DNA of 64,000 nt from Bacteroides intestinalis (GTDB lineage Bacteria > Bacteroidota > Bacteroidia > Bacteroidales > Bacteroidaceae): the NCBI RefSeq assembly GCF_003464595.1, contig NZ_QRZF01000028.1, forward strand, positions 1 to 64,000, in the 5' to 3' direction. Of the stretch, positions 1 to 7,412 are shown piece by piece. The notes under the pieces are model-generated. The model was given only the letters and a program-made list of their open reading frames with translations, did no database searches and was not told where the DNA came from. Position 1 is the stretch's first letter. Each line of letters starts with the position of its first letter. Position numbers and translations under genes: made by a program.

Positions 1-1056
1 GTATTCCAGCCTGTCCAGTATTACATTCCTTCGGATATCATAATGTGTCTTCAGGAAGTTGAGTACTTGGTTGATGATATCCGGCTTCTCTTCCTTGTGG
101 CTGGCTGCTTCCTCCGTCTTGTCGGTATAGACGTACGCGTTGTGTATGGGCACAGCCACATCGAACCCTTCACCGCCGAAATTTTCCTGAGCCAACCGTA
201 TTGCCACGCCTTCTTCCAATGCCTTTGCATAACACTTGTTTCCCAGAGCGAATATGAAGCTGTCCCTGCTTCCCGGTTCGAATTTAGCAATCCTCTTTAC
301 TGCGAGCACCGCCTTGTTGAATTCCATCCTTTCCCACGGCTCGGCTTCCGCCTTATCACTTACCACCTTATCACTCTCACTCATCGCCTTCCCGCTCATC
401 TTTCTCCCCGTCTGCGGTCTTTCAGGTGGCATAATACCGGTCAGCATCTCATCGACCTCTTTCATAAGTTCTTCATTCAGGTACGCCTTTTCATCGAAAG
501 AAGTGAAGAATCCCCTTGATATATCCTTTCCGCTTCCGTCCACTTCCACACCCAGCAGCTTCTCATAGTATTCCTTGCAGGCATCATACATCATCCTGTG
601 ATATTTTTCCAACGCTGAGAAATCCTTTTCTCCGTTAGAGAATGTCTCCCTGAGAGTGGTGGCATATTCCGTCTGCAGGAACACGAATATTTTGAATCCA
701 TGTGCCTTTGGAGTGAGGAAGCTGCCCAACGTGTTAGGATCCTTGTTGATTTTCTCCCTTAAGTTTTCCAGCTTCTCTTCGGGCTGGTCGTCAATATCCA
801 ACAGGATAACGTGCGTGTATCTTGTGATACTGTAAGCTTGTCTTTTTTCGCTGTATCCTGCCGTGACGGTGTAGAATGGCAATTGCTTCTTCACATTGTT
901 TGCCTCTTCCGTCTTTCCCTGGCTGACGAGCAGCCTTATCTTGAATACAAGTTTAGCGTGTACTCCCTTTGTGATGTTTTCAATTACTTTTCTCAGGGTT
1001 ATCTCTCCCCGAACGTTGCTGAATCCGCTGTATGCGGTAACCGGAATATTTTCCAT
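1..1056 (-). CDS. VirE-N / BT4734-like protein, C-terminus off window
   Basis: Open from an ATG at 1056 to the window edge (352 codons, no stop), so the C-terminal part is missing. The N-terminus (MENIPVTAYSGF, then a stretch ending KKQLPFYTVTAGYS) and the middle (HVILLDIDD, LTPKAHGFKIFV, DISRGFFTS) match what I know of the BT4734/VirE N-terminal family, primase-like proteins carried on Bacteroides accessory DNA. The frame stays open upstream of 1056, but no earlier ATG suits the family start. A small gene lies upstream on the same strand, with a hairpin between them. The family name rests on motif recall; biochemical function is unknown. Confidence 0.75.
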   Translation of the reverse strand, partial: MENIPVTAYSGFSNVRGEITLRKVIENITKGVHAKLVFKIRLLVSQGKTEEANNVKKQLPFYTVTAGYSEKRQAYSITRYTHVILLDIDDQPEEKLENLREKINKDPNTLGSFLTPKAHGFKIFVFLQTEYATTLRETFSNGEKDFSALEKYHRMMYDACKEYYEKLLGVEVDGSGKDISRGFFTSFDEKAYLNEELMKEVDEMLTGIMPPERPQTGRKMSGKAMSESDKVVSDKAEAEPWERMEFNKAVLAVKRIAKFEPGSRDSFIFALGNKCYAKALEEGVAIRLAQENFGGEGFDVAVPIHNAYVYTDKTEEAASHKEEKPDIINQVLNFLKTHYDIRRNVILDRLEY

Positions 1057-1120
1057 TTCTTTGTTAGTTGTTTTAGTCTGCCTTGTTGGCGGTGCGAAGT
1101 AGGGTATAATATCCGGAATG

Positions 1121-1157
1121 GCAAAAACGTCTTTTTCAACCGAAAAGGCGTTTTTGC
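1121..1157. terminator. Hairpin between the two left-edge genes
   Basis: A 9-bp perfect arm (GCAAAAACG / CGTTTTTGC) continues through a G-T pair into CTTTT/AAAAG with a short loop. It lies between the 119-codon gene and the VirE-N-like gene, both minus strand. There is no clear T tract after the stem, so it may attenuate or process the transcript rather than terminate it. Confidence 0.45.
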
Positions 1158-1171
1158 ACAATTTTGAATTC

Positions 1172-1531
1172 CTACTTCTTTTTCTTCTTCTTTTCCATTC
1201 CCTGTTTCTCTTCCCTGATTTTTTTCCTTAAGCTAATGATTTCGGTATTAATGCTTTCCATTGTCAGAAATCCTTCCTCATGCTTTCCTTTCTCGAACCT
1301 TGCCATGCGATACAGCTTCCTTGCCAGATGCTTTGTCCCTTTGATTCCCGCTTCTTTTTTATGATGGATAAGCATGTTTATCCAGGGAGTGAGGAACTCT
1401 ATTCTTTCTTCCGCCCTGACTACGACCTGCTGGTCAACCGGTTCATTTTCAACCAACAGGATGTCGATCCTGTTTCCTTTTCTTTCGATCTCGATGCCAC
1501 AGGCATCTTTACTTATGAGCTCAATGCTCAA
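1172..1531 (-). CDS. Small hypothetical protein (119 aa)
   Basis: I do not recognise a family. The protein is charged, with a beta-like N-terminal half (about residues 1-45, containing GIEIERKGNRIDILLVE) and a helical lysine-rich C-terminal half that ends in a run of six lysines. It has no signal peptide or membrane segment. It is the first gene downstream of the left-pointing promoter at 1943-1973 and precedes the VirE-N-like gene on the same strand, so the two may be co-transcribed when that promoter faces this way. The composition looks like a real protein, but its function is unknown. Confidence 0.55.
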   Translation of the reverse strand: MSIELISKDACGIEIERKGNRIDILLVENEPVDQQVVVRAEERIEFLTPWINMLIHHKKEAGIKGTKHLARKLYRMARFEKGKHEEGFLTMESINTEIISLRKKIREEKQGMEKKKKKK

Positions 1532-1918
1532 GATTGTGTTTTTTTAGTCATAAAACTACAATTTTAGATGTTAGTAATTTATTTTAAATTTGCATTTGAA
1601 AGCAAAATTAACGGTTATTCTCGTAAAATCGGTCATACTGGTATAGAAAAATGAAACTTTTCTGTTCTGTGTGTGACACACAAAATGATGTAATAGGTGG
1701 TAGCCCCACCTACCTATTGATATAAAGTGTGTGTAACAAGGTTTAAAGAAAAAGTAGGGAAATACGCGCCTGTGCGTATGTGTGCGTGCGTACATTATTA
1801 AAAAAGAAATGCAACATTGAGAAGCTGTCAGAATAAGCTGCGATGATGATGAAATAGAGGATAAGAACAGAAGGAAACTGATTACTGTCAATAATGATTG
1901 TAGTAATTAGAGGGTGTT

Positions 1919-2140
1919 TTTTAATCGTTCGTTTAATGTTCACAAAGATAATGTCTTGAAATGAAACAACAAAATATTCTGATAAATAAAATTGATTAGG
2001 TCTTTTTCTTGTGTCATATATTACTAATCTATAATTAGTTATCCCTGAAATAAAATTGTGTTTTTACACTTGTCTTTTTGCTGAAAGAATCTTAGGTAGG
2101 ATACAACCTAAAATGCCATCTTTAAAACGAACGATTAAAA
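1919..2140. promoter_or_regulatory. Putative invertible promoter segment of the capsule locus
   Basis: Two perfect 16-bp inverted repeats, TTTTAATCGTTCGTTT at 1919-1934 and its reverse complement at 2125-2140, bound a 222-bp AT-rich segment with no gene. The core AATCGTTCGT resembles the ARACGTTCGT core I recall for B. fragilis Mpi-type invertible capsule promoters. The only consensus promoter inside points left, away from upxY at 2346. Inversion would place its -7 box near 2109-2116 on the plus strand and give a leader of roughly 225 nt before upxY. Inversion itself is inferred. No recombinase gene is present in the window. Confidence 0.8.
1943..1973 (-). promoter_or_regulatory. Bacteroides promoter inside the invertible segment, OFF orientation
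   Basis: Read on the minus strand, TTTG (1973-1970) is followed after exactly 19 nt by TATCTTTG (1950-1943). This fits the Bacteroides -33 TTTG / -7 TAnnTTTG consensus. It fires toward the 119-codon gene, not toward the capsule genes. Confidence 0.75.
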
Positions 2141-2345
2141 GACAATATTTCTCTTTAAGATGTTCGTTTATAGCTTTTTACCTGTAAGAAACTTAAGGTA
2201 ATGCACAGCTACGTAAAATCCATAGGCAAGAGGGGCGCAAGGCTTGCCGTATTCTACATAAAGCGTTCGCAAGTGATTGAAGTTCAAGCGTATGCAAGGA
2301 CTTTAAAGCCCCGAAAGAACACCCTTTTCTGAAGAAAGCCACCGA
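2141..2345 (+). promoter_or_regulatory. upxY 5' leader region
   Basis: About 205 bp between the right inverted repeat and upxY without an ORF. It contains a GC-rich hairpin at 2225-2248 (GGCAAG...CTTGCC). In B. fragilis the cognate UpxY acts on the leader RNA of its own locus to stop early termination, so this segment is the expected site of action. The exact recognition element cannot be seen from one sequence. Confidence 0.55.
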
Positions 2346-2882
2346 ATGGAAACGGAAAAAGAGACCGAAGTATGGTATGCTATGCGTGCCACCTATCGCA
2401 GGGAGCCTGATGCTATGCGTCTGCTTGAAAAGGAAAAGTTAGGCTGTTTCATCCCTATGCAATACAAGATCAGCATGAAGAAAGGGAAGAAAGTCCGTGT
2501 TCTGGTTCCCGTCGTTCACAATCTGCTTTTTGTTCATGCCTGTCCGGCTGATGTGAAGCGTGTCAAATCAAAAGTCACTTACTTGCAATATATCACCGAT
2601 ACCCGTAGCGGTCAGAAGATAATCATCCCCGACAATGAGATGCAACGTTTCATAGCTGTTGCCGGAACTTACAACGATCATCTTATGTACTTCCAACCTG
2701 ATGAACTGAATTTGTCGAAAGGTACGAAAGTCCGTATTACCGGTGGTGACTTCGAGGGGCAGGAGGGAATTTTCCTGAAAGTGAAAGGTGCTCGTGACCG
2801 TCGTGTGGTCATAGCTATACAAGGTGTCATCGCCGTTGCTATGGCTACCATCCATCCTGACCTTATAGAAGTAATCGGTTAA
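2346..2882 (+). CDS. upxY: UpxY-family transcription antiterminator (NusG-like)
   Basis: This 178-residue NusG paralogue has an N-terminal NGN domain (EVWYAMRATYRRE near the start, PVVHNLLFVHA around residue 60) and a C-terminal KOW-type domain (GTKVRITGGDFEGQEGIFLKVKG, about residues 120-145). UpxY proteins are specific for their own capsule locus and prevent premature termination in its long leader. The gene is first in the locus after the invertible promoter and is followed by an upxZ-type gene, the canonical order. The ATG at 2346 gives full family length. Confidence 0.93.
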   Translation: METEKETEVWYAMRATYRREPDAMRLLEKEKLGCFIPMQYKISMKKGKKVRVLVPVVHNLLFVHACPADVKRVKSKVTYLQYITDTRSGQKIIIPDNEMQRFIAVAGTYNDHLMYFQPDELNLSKGTKVRITGGDFEGQEGIFLKVKGARDRRVVIAIQGVIAVAMATIHPDLIEVIG

Positions 2883-2916
2883 TCTTTAATTTTTAATTCT
2901 TAATTTTTAATTAATC

Positions 2917-3405
2917 ATGTCTCTTTCCGAAGAAGCAATCACTCTTCAGCGTGCTGCGCACGACCTGATGTATTTGGGTATGGACGGGAGCCCCATCTAT
3001 AGCGATGACTTGTCCCGTCGTAACGGTGAAGTTTATCGCTTGACCACAGCTTTGTATAACTCAGATGTCAAAGGTAGTACTACCGAAGAACAGGCTAATG
3101 TCTGCCTTGCACTATTGATGGGCTACAGTGCCTCGTTCATAGACCACGGTGAGAAGCAGAAGCATATCCAGGAAATCTTGGATCGTTGTTGGGATATTCT
3201 TGATGCTCTTCCTGCTTCGTTGCTGAAACTTCGTCTACTTACCGTCTGCTATGGCGAAGTGTTCGACGAGTCTTTGACAAACGAGGGGCGTGCTATCATC
3301 GCTGCTTGGGATTCCGCATCGCTTACTTCCGAACAGCAGGAAGCCATCGAAGAGTTTCAAAATGTGGTGGATAACCCCTATCCTTGGGAAGAAGTGGAAG
3401 ACTAA
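2917..3405 (+). CDS. upxZ: UpxZ-family regulator of capsule transcription
   Basis: A 162-residue acidic, helical protein starting MSLSEEAITLQRAAHDLMYLG, characteristic of UpxZ. UpxZ proteins inhibit the UpxY proteins of other capsule loci in the same cell, so that one locus is expressed at a time. It sits 34 bp after upxY in an AT-rich gap made of near-repeats of TTTTTAATTCTTAA. Assignment is by order and by the N-terminal and C-terminal (NPYPWEEVED-like) motifs. Confidence 0.9.
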   Translation: MSLSEEAITLQRAAHDLMYLGMDGSPIYSDDLSRRNGEVYRLTTALYNSDVKGSTTEEQANVCLALLMGYSASFIDHGEKQKHIQEILDRCWDILDALPASLLKLRLLTVCYGEVFDESLTNEGRAIIAAWDSASLTSEQQEAIEEFQNVVDNPYPWEEVED

Positions 3406-3493
3406 ACGTATCCATCTTCATCATTTAAAAAACTCTGTGGAACTCTGCCTTCTTTGTGGTGAAAATTAGTATACTTGCATATCTCTAAAAAAG

Positions 3494-3726
3494 ATGGTAG
3501 AAATGGAATTTTATATCGTCGTCACCTTGCTGGGGCAGTTTGTAGATACTGAGATATGCAGTTCCAGCGGTCGTGCCAATGCGTTGGTGAAGATCAAAGA
3601 CATCTCTTTGTATTTGAGTTTAAGCTGGATGGCAGACGTTTGATGAAGATAGGTGTGAATCTCAGTAAAGAGACGAAGAATATAGAATGGTTCTGGTGGA
3701 AAATAATTACAAGTTATTGTGGGTAA
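3494..3726 (+). pseudogene. Relic of a PD-(D/E)XK nuclease / AAA-ATPase-like protein C-terminus
   Basis: Two short frames join at about 3600. The first, from ATG 3494, carries EFYIVVTLLGQFVDTEICSS followed by GRANALVKIKD; the second, read from 3601, carries HLFVFEFKLDG directly followed by RRLMKIGVNLSKETKNIEW and a stop at 3724-3726. Together they reproduce the C-terminal nuclease domain of Bacteroides AAA-ATPase-like/PD-(D/E)XK proteins, but with a frameshift, an internal deletion after KLDG, an Asn where GRxD is usual, and no ATPase part. It is a dead fragment in the gap between upxZ and gmd. Confidence 0.7.
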
Positions 3727-3849
3727 GAGGCCGTTCCGGCAGGAATTTAGATAGAATTTTTTTGATGAGATTGTTAAAGGCTGTAGGGATTATGAGAACT
3801 TATTGCCACTGACTATCGGAGTAAGTAATAACAAATACTAAAAAACAGT

Positions 3850-3922
3850 CCAATTTTTGACATGTTACCTATAGGGAAGCCGTCCAAAGACGGTTTTCCT
3901 ATAGGTAACATGTCAAAATTGG
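3850..3922. repeat. 73-bp near-perfect long hairpin upstream of gmd
   Basis: The left arm 3850-3884 and right arm 3889-3922 pair over 34 bp with one bulged T, two G-T pairs and a 4-nt loop (CAAA). Each arm also contains the sub-palindrome CCTATAGG. It ends 15 bp before the gmd start codon and no T tract follows, so it is not an ordinary terminator. It could be a miniature mobile element, a processing site, or a structured element in the capsule transcript. Confidence 0.85.
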
Positions 3923-3937
3923 TGATTAACTTTATGT

Positions 3938-5026
3938 ATGAAAAGAGCATTGATTACAGGAATTACGGGACAAGATGGCTCGTATTTAGCAGAATTTCTT
4001 CTTGAGAAAAGTTATGAAGTACATGGCATTATTCGTCGTTCCTCAGTAGATTATCGTGAGCGAATTGCCCATCTTGAGGGAGTTTCAAATTTTCATCTGC
4101 ATTATGCCGATTTGGGTGATTCCATGTCGATGGTACAGGCGGTAAATAAGGTTAGTCCTGATGAGATATATAATCTTGCAGCACAGAGTCATGTGCAGGT
4201 GAGTTTCGATTCACCCGAATTTACAGCTGATGTAGATGCTGTGGGGGTGTTGCGGGTACTTGAGGCGGTACGCCAGTGTGGACTTGAAAAGACTTGTCGC
4301 ATCTACCAAGCCTCTACTTCCGAACTGTACGGTAAAGTGGAAGAAGTGCCTCAAAATGAAAAGACGCCCTTTCACCCATATTCACCTTATGCCGTAGCTA
4401 AACTTTATGGATTCTGGATTATTAAGGAATATCGTGAGGCTTACAACATGTTTTGCTGTTCGGGCATTCTTTTCAATCATGAATCAGAACGCCGTGGCGA
4501 AACCTTTGTAACTCGTAAAATTACTCTTGCTGCCGCACGCATTGCCCAAGGCAAACAAGATTGCCTGTATCTTGGCAATTTGGATTCTCTCCGTGATTGG
4601 GGATATGCCAAGGATTATGTAGAGTGCATGTGGCTTATCCTTCAGCATGATAAGCCCGAAGATTTTGTTATAGCAACAGGGGTACAACATACAGTCCGTG
4701 AGTTTGCTACCCTTGCTTTCCGTTATGCAGGTATTGAACTTCGGTGGGAAGGAGAAGGAATCGATGAAAAAGGTATTGACATCAAAACAGGTAAAGTACT
4801 GGTTACTGTTTCAGAAGACTTTTATCGTCCCACTGATGTGGTAAATCTTTGGGGGGATCCCACTAAAGCCAAAAACGAACTCGGTTGGAATCCTCAAACC
4901 ACTTCTTTTGAACGGCTTGTTGAAATAATGGTAAAGCATGATATGCAGAAAGTTGCTGCCGATCACGTGGCTTCTGTCATGCGTACCAATCTTGCTGAAT
5001 ATTTGGAAAAAGGTCTGGTAAAGTAA
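3938..5026 (+). CDS. gmd: GDP-mannose 4,6-dehydratase
   Basis: This 362-residue extended SDR enzyme converts GDP-D-mannose to GDP-4-keto-6-deoxymannose. The NAD(P)-binding motif GITGQDG lies at residues 8-14, followed by the Gmd signature IIRRSS. The YxxxK pair is in [10 protein letters not shown] (about residue 150), and [17 protein letters not shown] is diagnostic. It is followed after 16 bp by fcl, completing GDP-L-fucose synthesis. A second, decayed gmd tail lies at 22204-22477. Confidence 0.96.
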   Translation: MKRALITGITGQDGSYLAEFLLEKSYEVHGIIRRSSVDYRERIAHLEGVSNFHLHYADLGDSMSMVQAVNKVSPDEIYNLAAQSHVQVSFDSPEFTADVDAVGVLRVLEAVRQCGLEKTCRIYQASTSELYGKVEEVPQNEKTPFHPYSPYAVAKLYGFWIIKEYREAYNMFCCSGILFNHESERRGETFVTRKITLAAARIAQGKQDCLYLGNLDSLRDWGYAKDYVECMWLILQHDKPEDFVIATGVQHTVREFATLAFRYAGIELRWEGEGIDEKGIDIKTGKVLVTVSEDFYRPTDVVNLWGDPTKAKNELGWNPQTTSFERLVEIMVKHDMQKVAADHVASVMRTNLAEYLEKGLVK

Positions 5027-5042
5027 CTGATAGGATATTGTA

Positions 5043-5984
5043 ATGGAGAAAGTGTCAAAAATATATGTAGCCGGACATCGTGGAATGGTTGGAAGTGCCA
5101 TTGTGAGGGAACTCCAACGTCAAGGTTACACTAATATTATAACCCGTACACATAAGGAACTTGATTTGTGTCGACAAGATCAAGTGGAGGATTTCTTTAA
5201 ACAGGAAAAGCCCGAATATGTATTTCTCGCTGCGGCGAAAGTAGGAGGAATTATAGCCAATCAGAATGCACTTGCCGATTTCATGTACGATAACATGATA
5301 CTTGAGATGAATGTAATACATGCTGCGTGGCAGAATGGATGTAAGAAACTGGAATTTCTTGGTTCATCATGTATTTATCCTCGTATGGCTTCACAACCCA
5401 TGGCGGAGAGTTGCCTGCTTACAAGTGAACTTGAAAAGACCAATGAGGCATATGCTCTTGCAAAAATCAGTGGACTGAAATATTGCGAGTTCTTGAATCG
5501 TCAGTATGGCACAGATTATATTAGTGTGATGCCAACTAATCTTTATGGTCCAAATGATAACTATCACCCAGAACACAGCCATGTACTTCCGGCTCTCATC
5601 CGGCGTTTTCATGAAGCTAAAGAGCTACGATTGAAAGAAGTGACTTGTTGGGGCGATGGGAGTCCATTAAGAGAATTCTTGTACGTTGATGATCTTGCCA
5701 ATCTTTGTGTGTTTTTGATGAATAATTATAGTGGTAATGAAACGGTCAATGCAGGGACGGGTAAAGAATTGACAATTAAGTCACTTACGGAATTGGTCGC
5801 TAAAGTAGTCGGATATGAAGGGAGTGTAAAATGGGATGTGACTCGTCCCAACGGTACTCCTCGTAAACTGCTTGATGTCAGCAAAGCGACTAAACTTGGT
5901 TGGAAATATAAAACAGAACTTGAAGATGGTGTTCGTTTAGCATATAAAGATTTCATAGAGAATCCGATGAGGGCGGAAAGATAA
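5043..5984 (+). CDS. fcl: GDP-L-fucose synthase
   Basis: A 313-residue SDR epimerase-reductase that turns GDP-4-keto-6-deoxymannose into GDP-L-fucose. GHRGMVG (residues 11-17) is the family NADP-binding motif, and AAAKVGGI, GSSCIYPR and the YALAKISG catalytic Tyr-Lys are all present. The length matches E. coli WcaG. It probably supplies the donor for the alpha-1,2-fucosyltransferase at 19115. A 117-bp gap follows. Confidence 0.95.
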   Translation: MEKVSKIYVAGHRGMVGSAIVRELQRQGYTNIITRTHKELDLCRQDQVEDFFKQEKPEYVFLAAAKVGGIIANQNALADFMYDNMILEMNVIHAAWQNGCKKLEFLGSSCIYPRMASQPMAESCLLTSELEKTNEAYALAKISGLKYCEFLNRQYGTDYISVMPTNLYGPNDNYHPEHSHVLPALIRRFHEAKELRLKEVTCWGDGSPLREFLYVDDLANLCVFLMNNYSGNETVNAGTGKELTIKSLTELVAKVVGYEGSVKWDVTRPNGTPRKLLDVSKATKLGWKYKTELEDGVRLAYKDFIENPMRAER

Positions 5985-6101
5985 AAGAATGGTTTAACAG
6001 AGGCTTTCTCTATATACAGCTTATGTTCAGAATAGGTATGATGCAAAATAGGGAACAGTTTGTTAAAAAAATAGCGGATTAAATATCTTTTTTAAATTAA
6101 T

Positions 6102-6641
6102 ATGGAAGTCATAAAAACAGCCATTGAAGGGGTTGTAATAATTGAACCGTATCTTTTTAAAGATGGGCGCGGCTACTTTTTTGAGTCTTTCAATCAGAAT
6201 GAGTTTAAGAAAAAAGTATGTAATACGACTTTTGTACAAGATAATGAAAGTAAGTCTTGTTATGGTGTAATCCGTGGTTTGCATTATCAAAAGCCACCTT
6301 TTGCTCAAAATAAGTTGGTGCGTGTAGTAAAAGGTTCAGTTCTTGATGTTGCTGTAGATATAAGAAAAGGTTCCCCAACTTTTGGACAACATATTGCCGT
6401 GGAGCTTACGGAAGAAAATCATCGTCAGTTTTTTATCCCCAGAGGCTTTGCGCATGGTTTCAGTGTGTTGAGTAAGGAAGTCGTATTTCAATATAAGTGT
6501 GATAACTTTTATGCTCCACAATGTGAGGGAGCTATTGCTTGGGATGACCCTGATTTGGGGATTGATTGGAGAATGCCAGTAGATAAGATTCTTTTGAGTG
6601 AAAAAGATAAGATGCATCCTAGGTTAATAGAGGTTGAATGA
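6102..6641 (+). CDS. rfbC: dTDP-4-dehydrorhamnose 3,5-epimerase (RmlC family)
   Basis: A 179-residue cupin epimerase. The catalytic His lies in RGLHYQ (His61), followed by KLVRVVKGSVLDVAVDIRKGSPTFG and PRGFAHGFSV, the standard RmlC signature. It normally acts on dTDP-4-keto-6-deoxyglucose on the way to dTDP-L-rhamnose. No rmlA, rmlB or rmlD lies in this window, so those steps must be encoded elsewhere if the usual product is made. The epimerase at 14309 resembles dTDP-rhamnose 4-epimerases, so dTDP-6-deoxy-L-talose is one possible product. Confidence 0.9.
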   Translation: MEVIKTAIEGVVIIEPYLFKDGRGYFFESFNQNEFKKKVCNTTFVQDNESKSCYGVIRGLHYQKPPFAQNKLVRVVKGSVLDVAVDIRKGSPTFGQHIAVELTEENHRQFFIPRGFAHGFSVLSKEVVFQYKCDNFYAPQCEGAIAWDDPDLGIDWRMPVDKILLSEKDKMHPRLIEVE

Positions 6642-6678
6642 AGATTTTAATATTTAATTAAATAAAACAGAAAAAAGA

Positions 6679-7407
6679 ATGAAAATTGTTGCAGTTATCC
6701 CGGCACGTTATGGTTCGAGTCGGTTTCCAGGAAAACCTTTGGCTGATATCTGCGGGAAACCTATGATTTGGTGGGTTTACAATCAGGTCACTCAAATACA
6801 GGAATTTTCAGACGTTTTTATAGCTACGGATGATGAACGTATTGTTACAGTTTGTGAACAATACGGGCTTAAATCTGTAATCACAAGCTCTGATCATTCT
6901 ACTCATGTGCATCGCATTCATGAAGTTAGTGATAAAATAGATGCAGATTATTATGTTGTCGTATGCGGTGATGAACCTCTTATTAGTCCGGATGTGATAC
7001 GAACTGTTTTACCAAAAAGCGAAGTTGCTGACAATATTTATGTTGGAGGGCTTTGCCGATATTTTTCTGATCCCGCAGAAGTCATAGATCCAGCTAATAT
7101 TAAGGTTGTAACAAATGATAAGAATGAATGTATTCTTCTATCTCGTGCCGTGGTTCCTTTTCCCTATAAAACTGTTTTATTTAGGTACAAGAAAGTTGTT
7201 GGTGTAGAATGTTATAACAAAAGGGCTTTGAACTTTTTTGTCTCAGCACCCAAAGGATTTTTAGAGTCAATAGAAGATGTTACATTACAAAGATTCCTAG
7301 AGAACAAGATTCATATAAAATATGAAATGGTAGATTCTGTATCTCTATCTGTTGATACTCGGAGAGACTTGGAAAAAGTTATAGAAATTATAAAGAATAG
7401 AAAATAA
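6679..7407 (+). CDS. KdsB-like CMP-sugar-acid cytidylyltransferase
   Basis: The 242 residues begin VAVIPARYGSSRFPGKPLAD with GKPMIWWVY, the CTP-binding fold of CMP-KDO synthetases, and carry VVCGDEPLISPDV in place of the usual QGDEP. The substrate-side motif normally read as SGTDR is replaced by STHVHRIHEV, which argues for an acid other than KDO. It is followed 6 bp later by an aldolase and then a HAD phosphatase, paralleling the KdsA-KdsC-KdsB order of steps (condense, dephosphorylate, activate). The actual substrate is unknown. Confidence 0.85.
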   Translation: MKIVAVIPARYGSSRFPGKPLADICGKPMIWWVYNQVTQIQEFSDVFIATDDERIVTVCEQYGLKSVITSSDHSTHVHRIHEVSDKIDADYYVVVCGDEPLISPDVIRTVLPKSEVADNIYVGGLCRYFSDPAEVIDPANIKVVTNDKNECILLSRAVVPFPYKTVLFRYKKVVGVECYNKRALNFFVSAPKGFLESIEDVTLQRFLENKIHIKYEMVDSVSLSVDTRRDLEKVIEIIKNRK

Positions 7408-7412
7408 TAACC

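Noticed and set aside
43..1167. Plus-strand frames across the left edge
   Set aside because: They are shadows of the minus-strand VirE-N-like gene, which is open over the whole region with a coherent protein; the plus-strand translations are low-complexity.
1668..1718. TGTGTGTGACACACA palindrome and the following hairpin as a CRISPR-like or phage site
   Set aside because: Single copies only, without spacers or an associated gene; retained only as possible hairpins of the leftward transcript.
1571..1943. Minus-strand frames in the capsule upstream region
   Set aside because: Biased, hydrophobic translations overlapping repeats and the promoter; no family resemblance, and they lie in AT-rich regulatory DNA.
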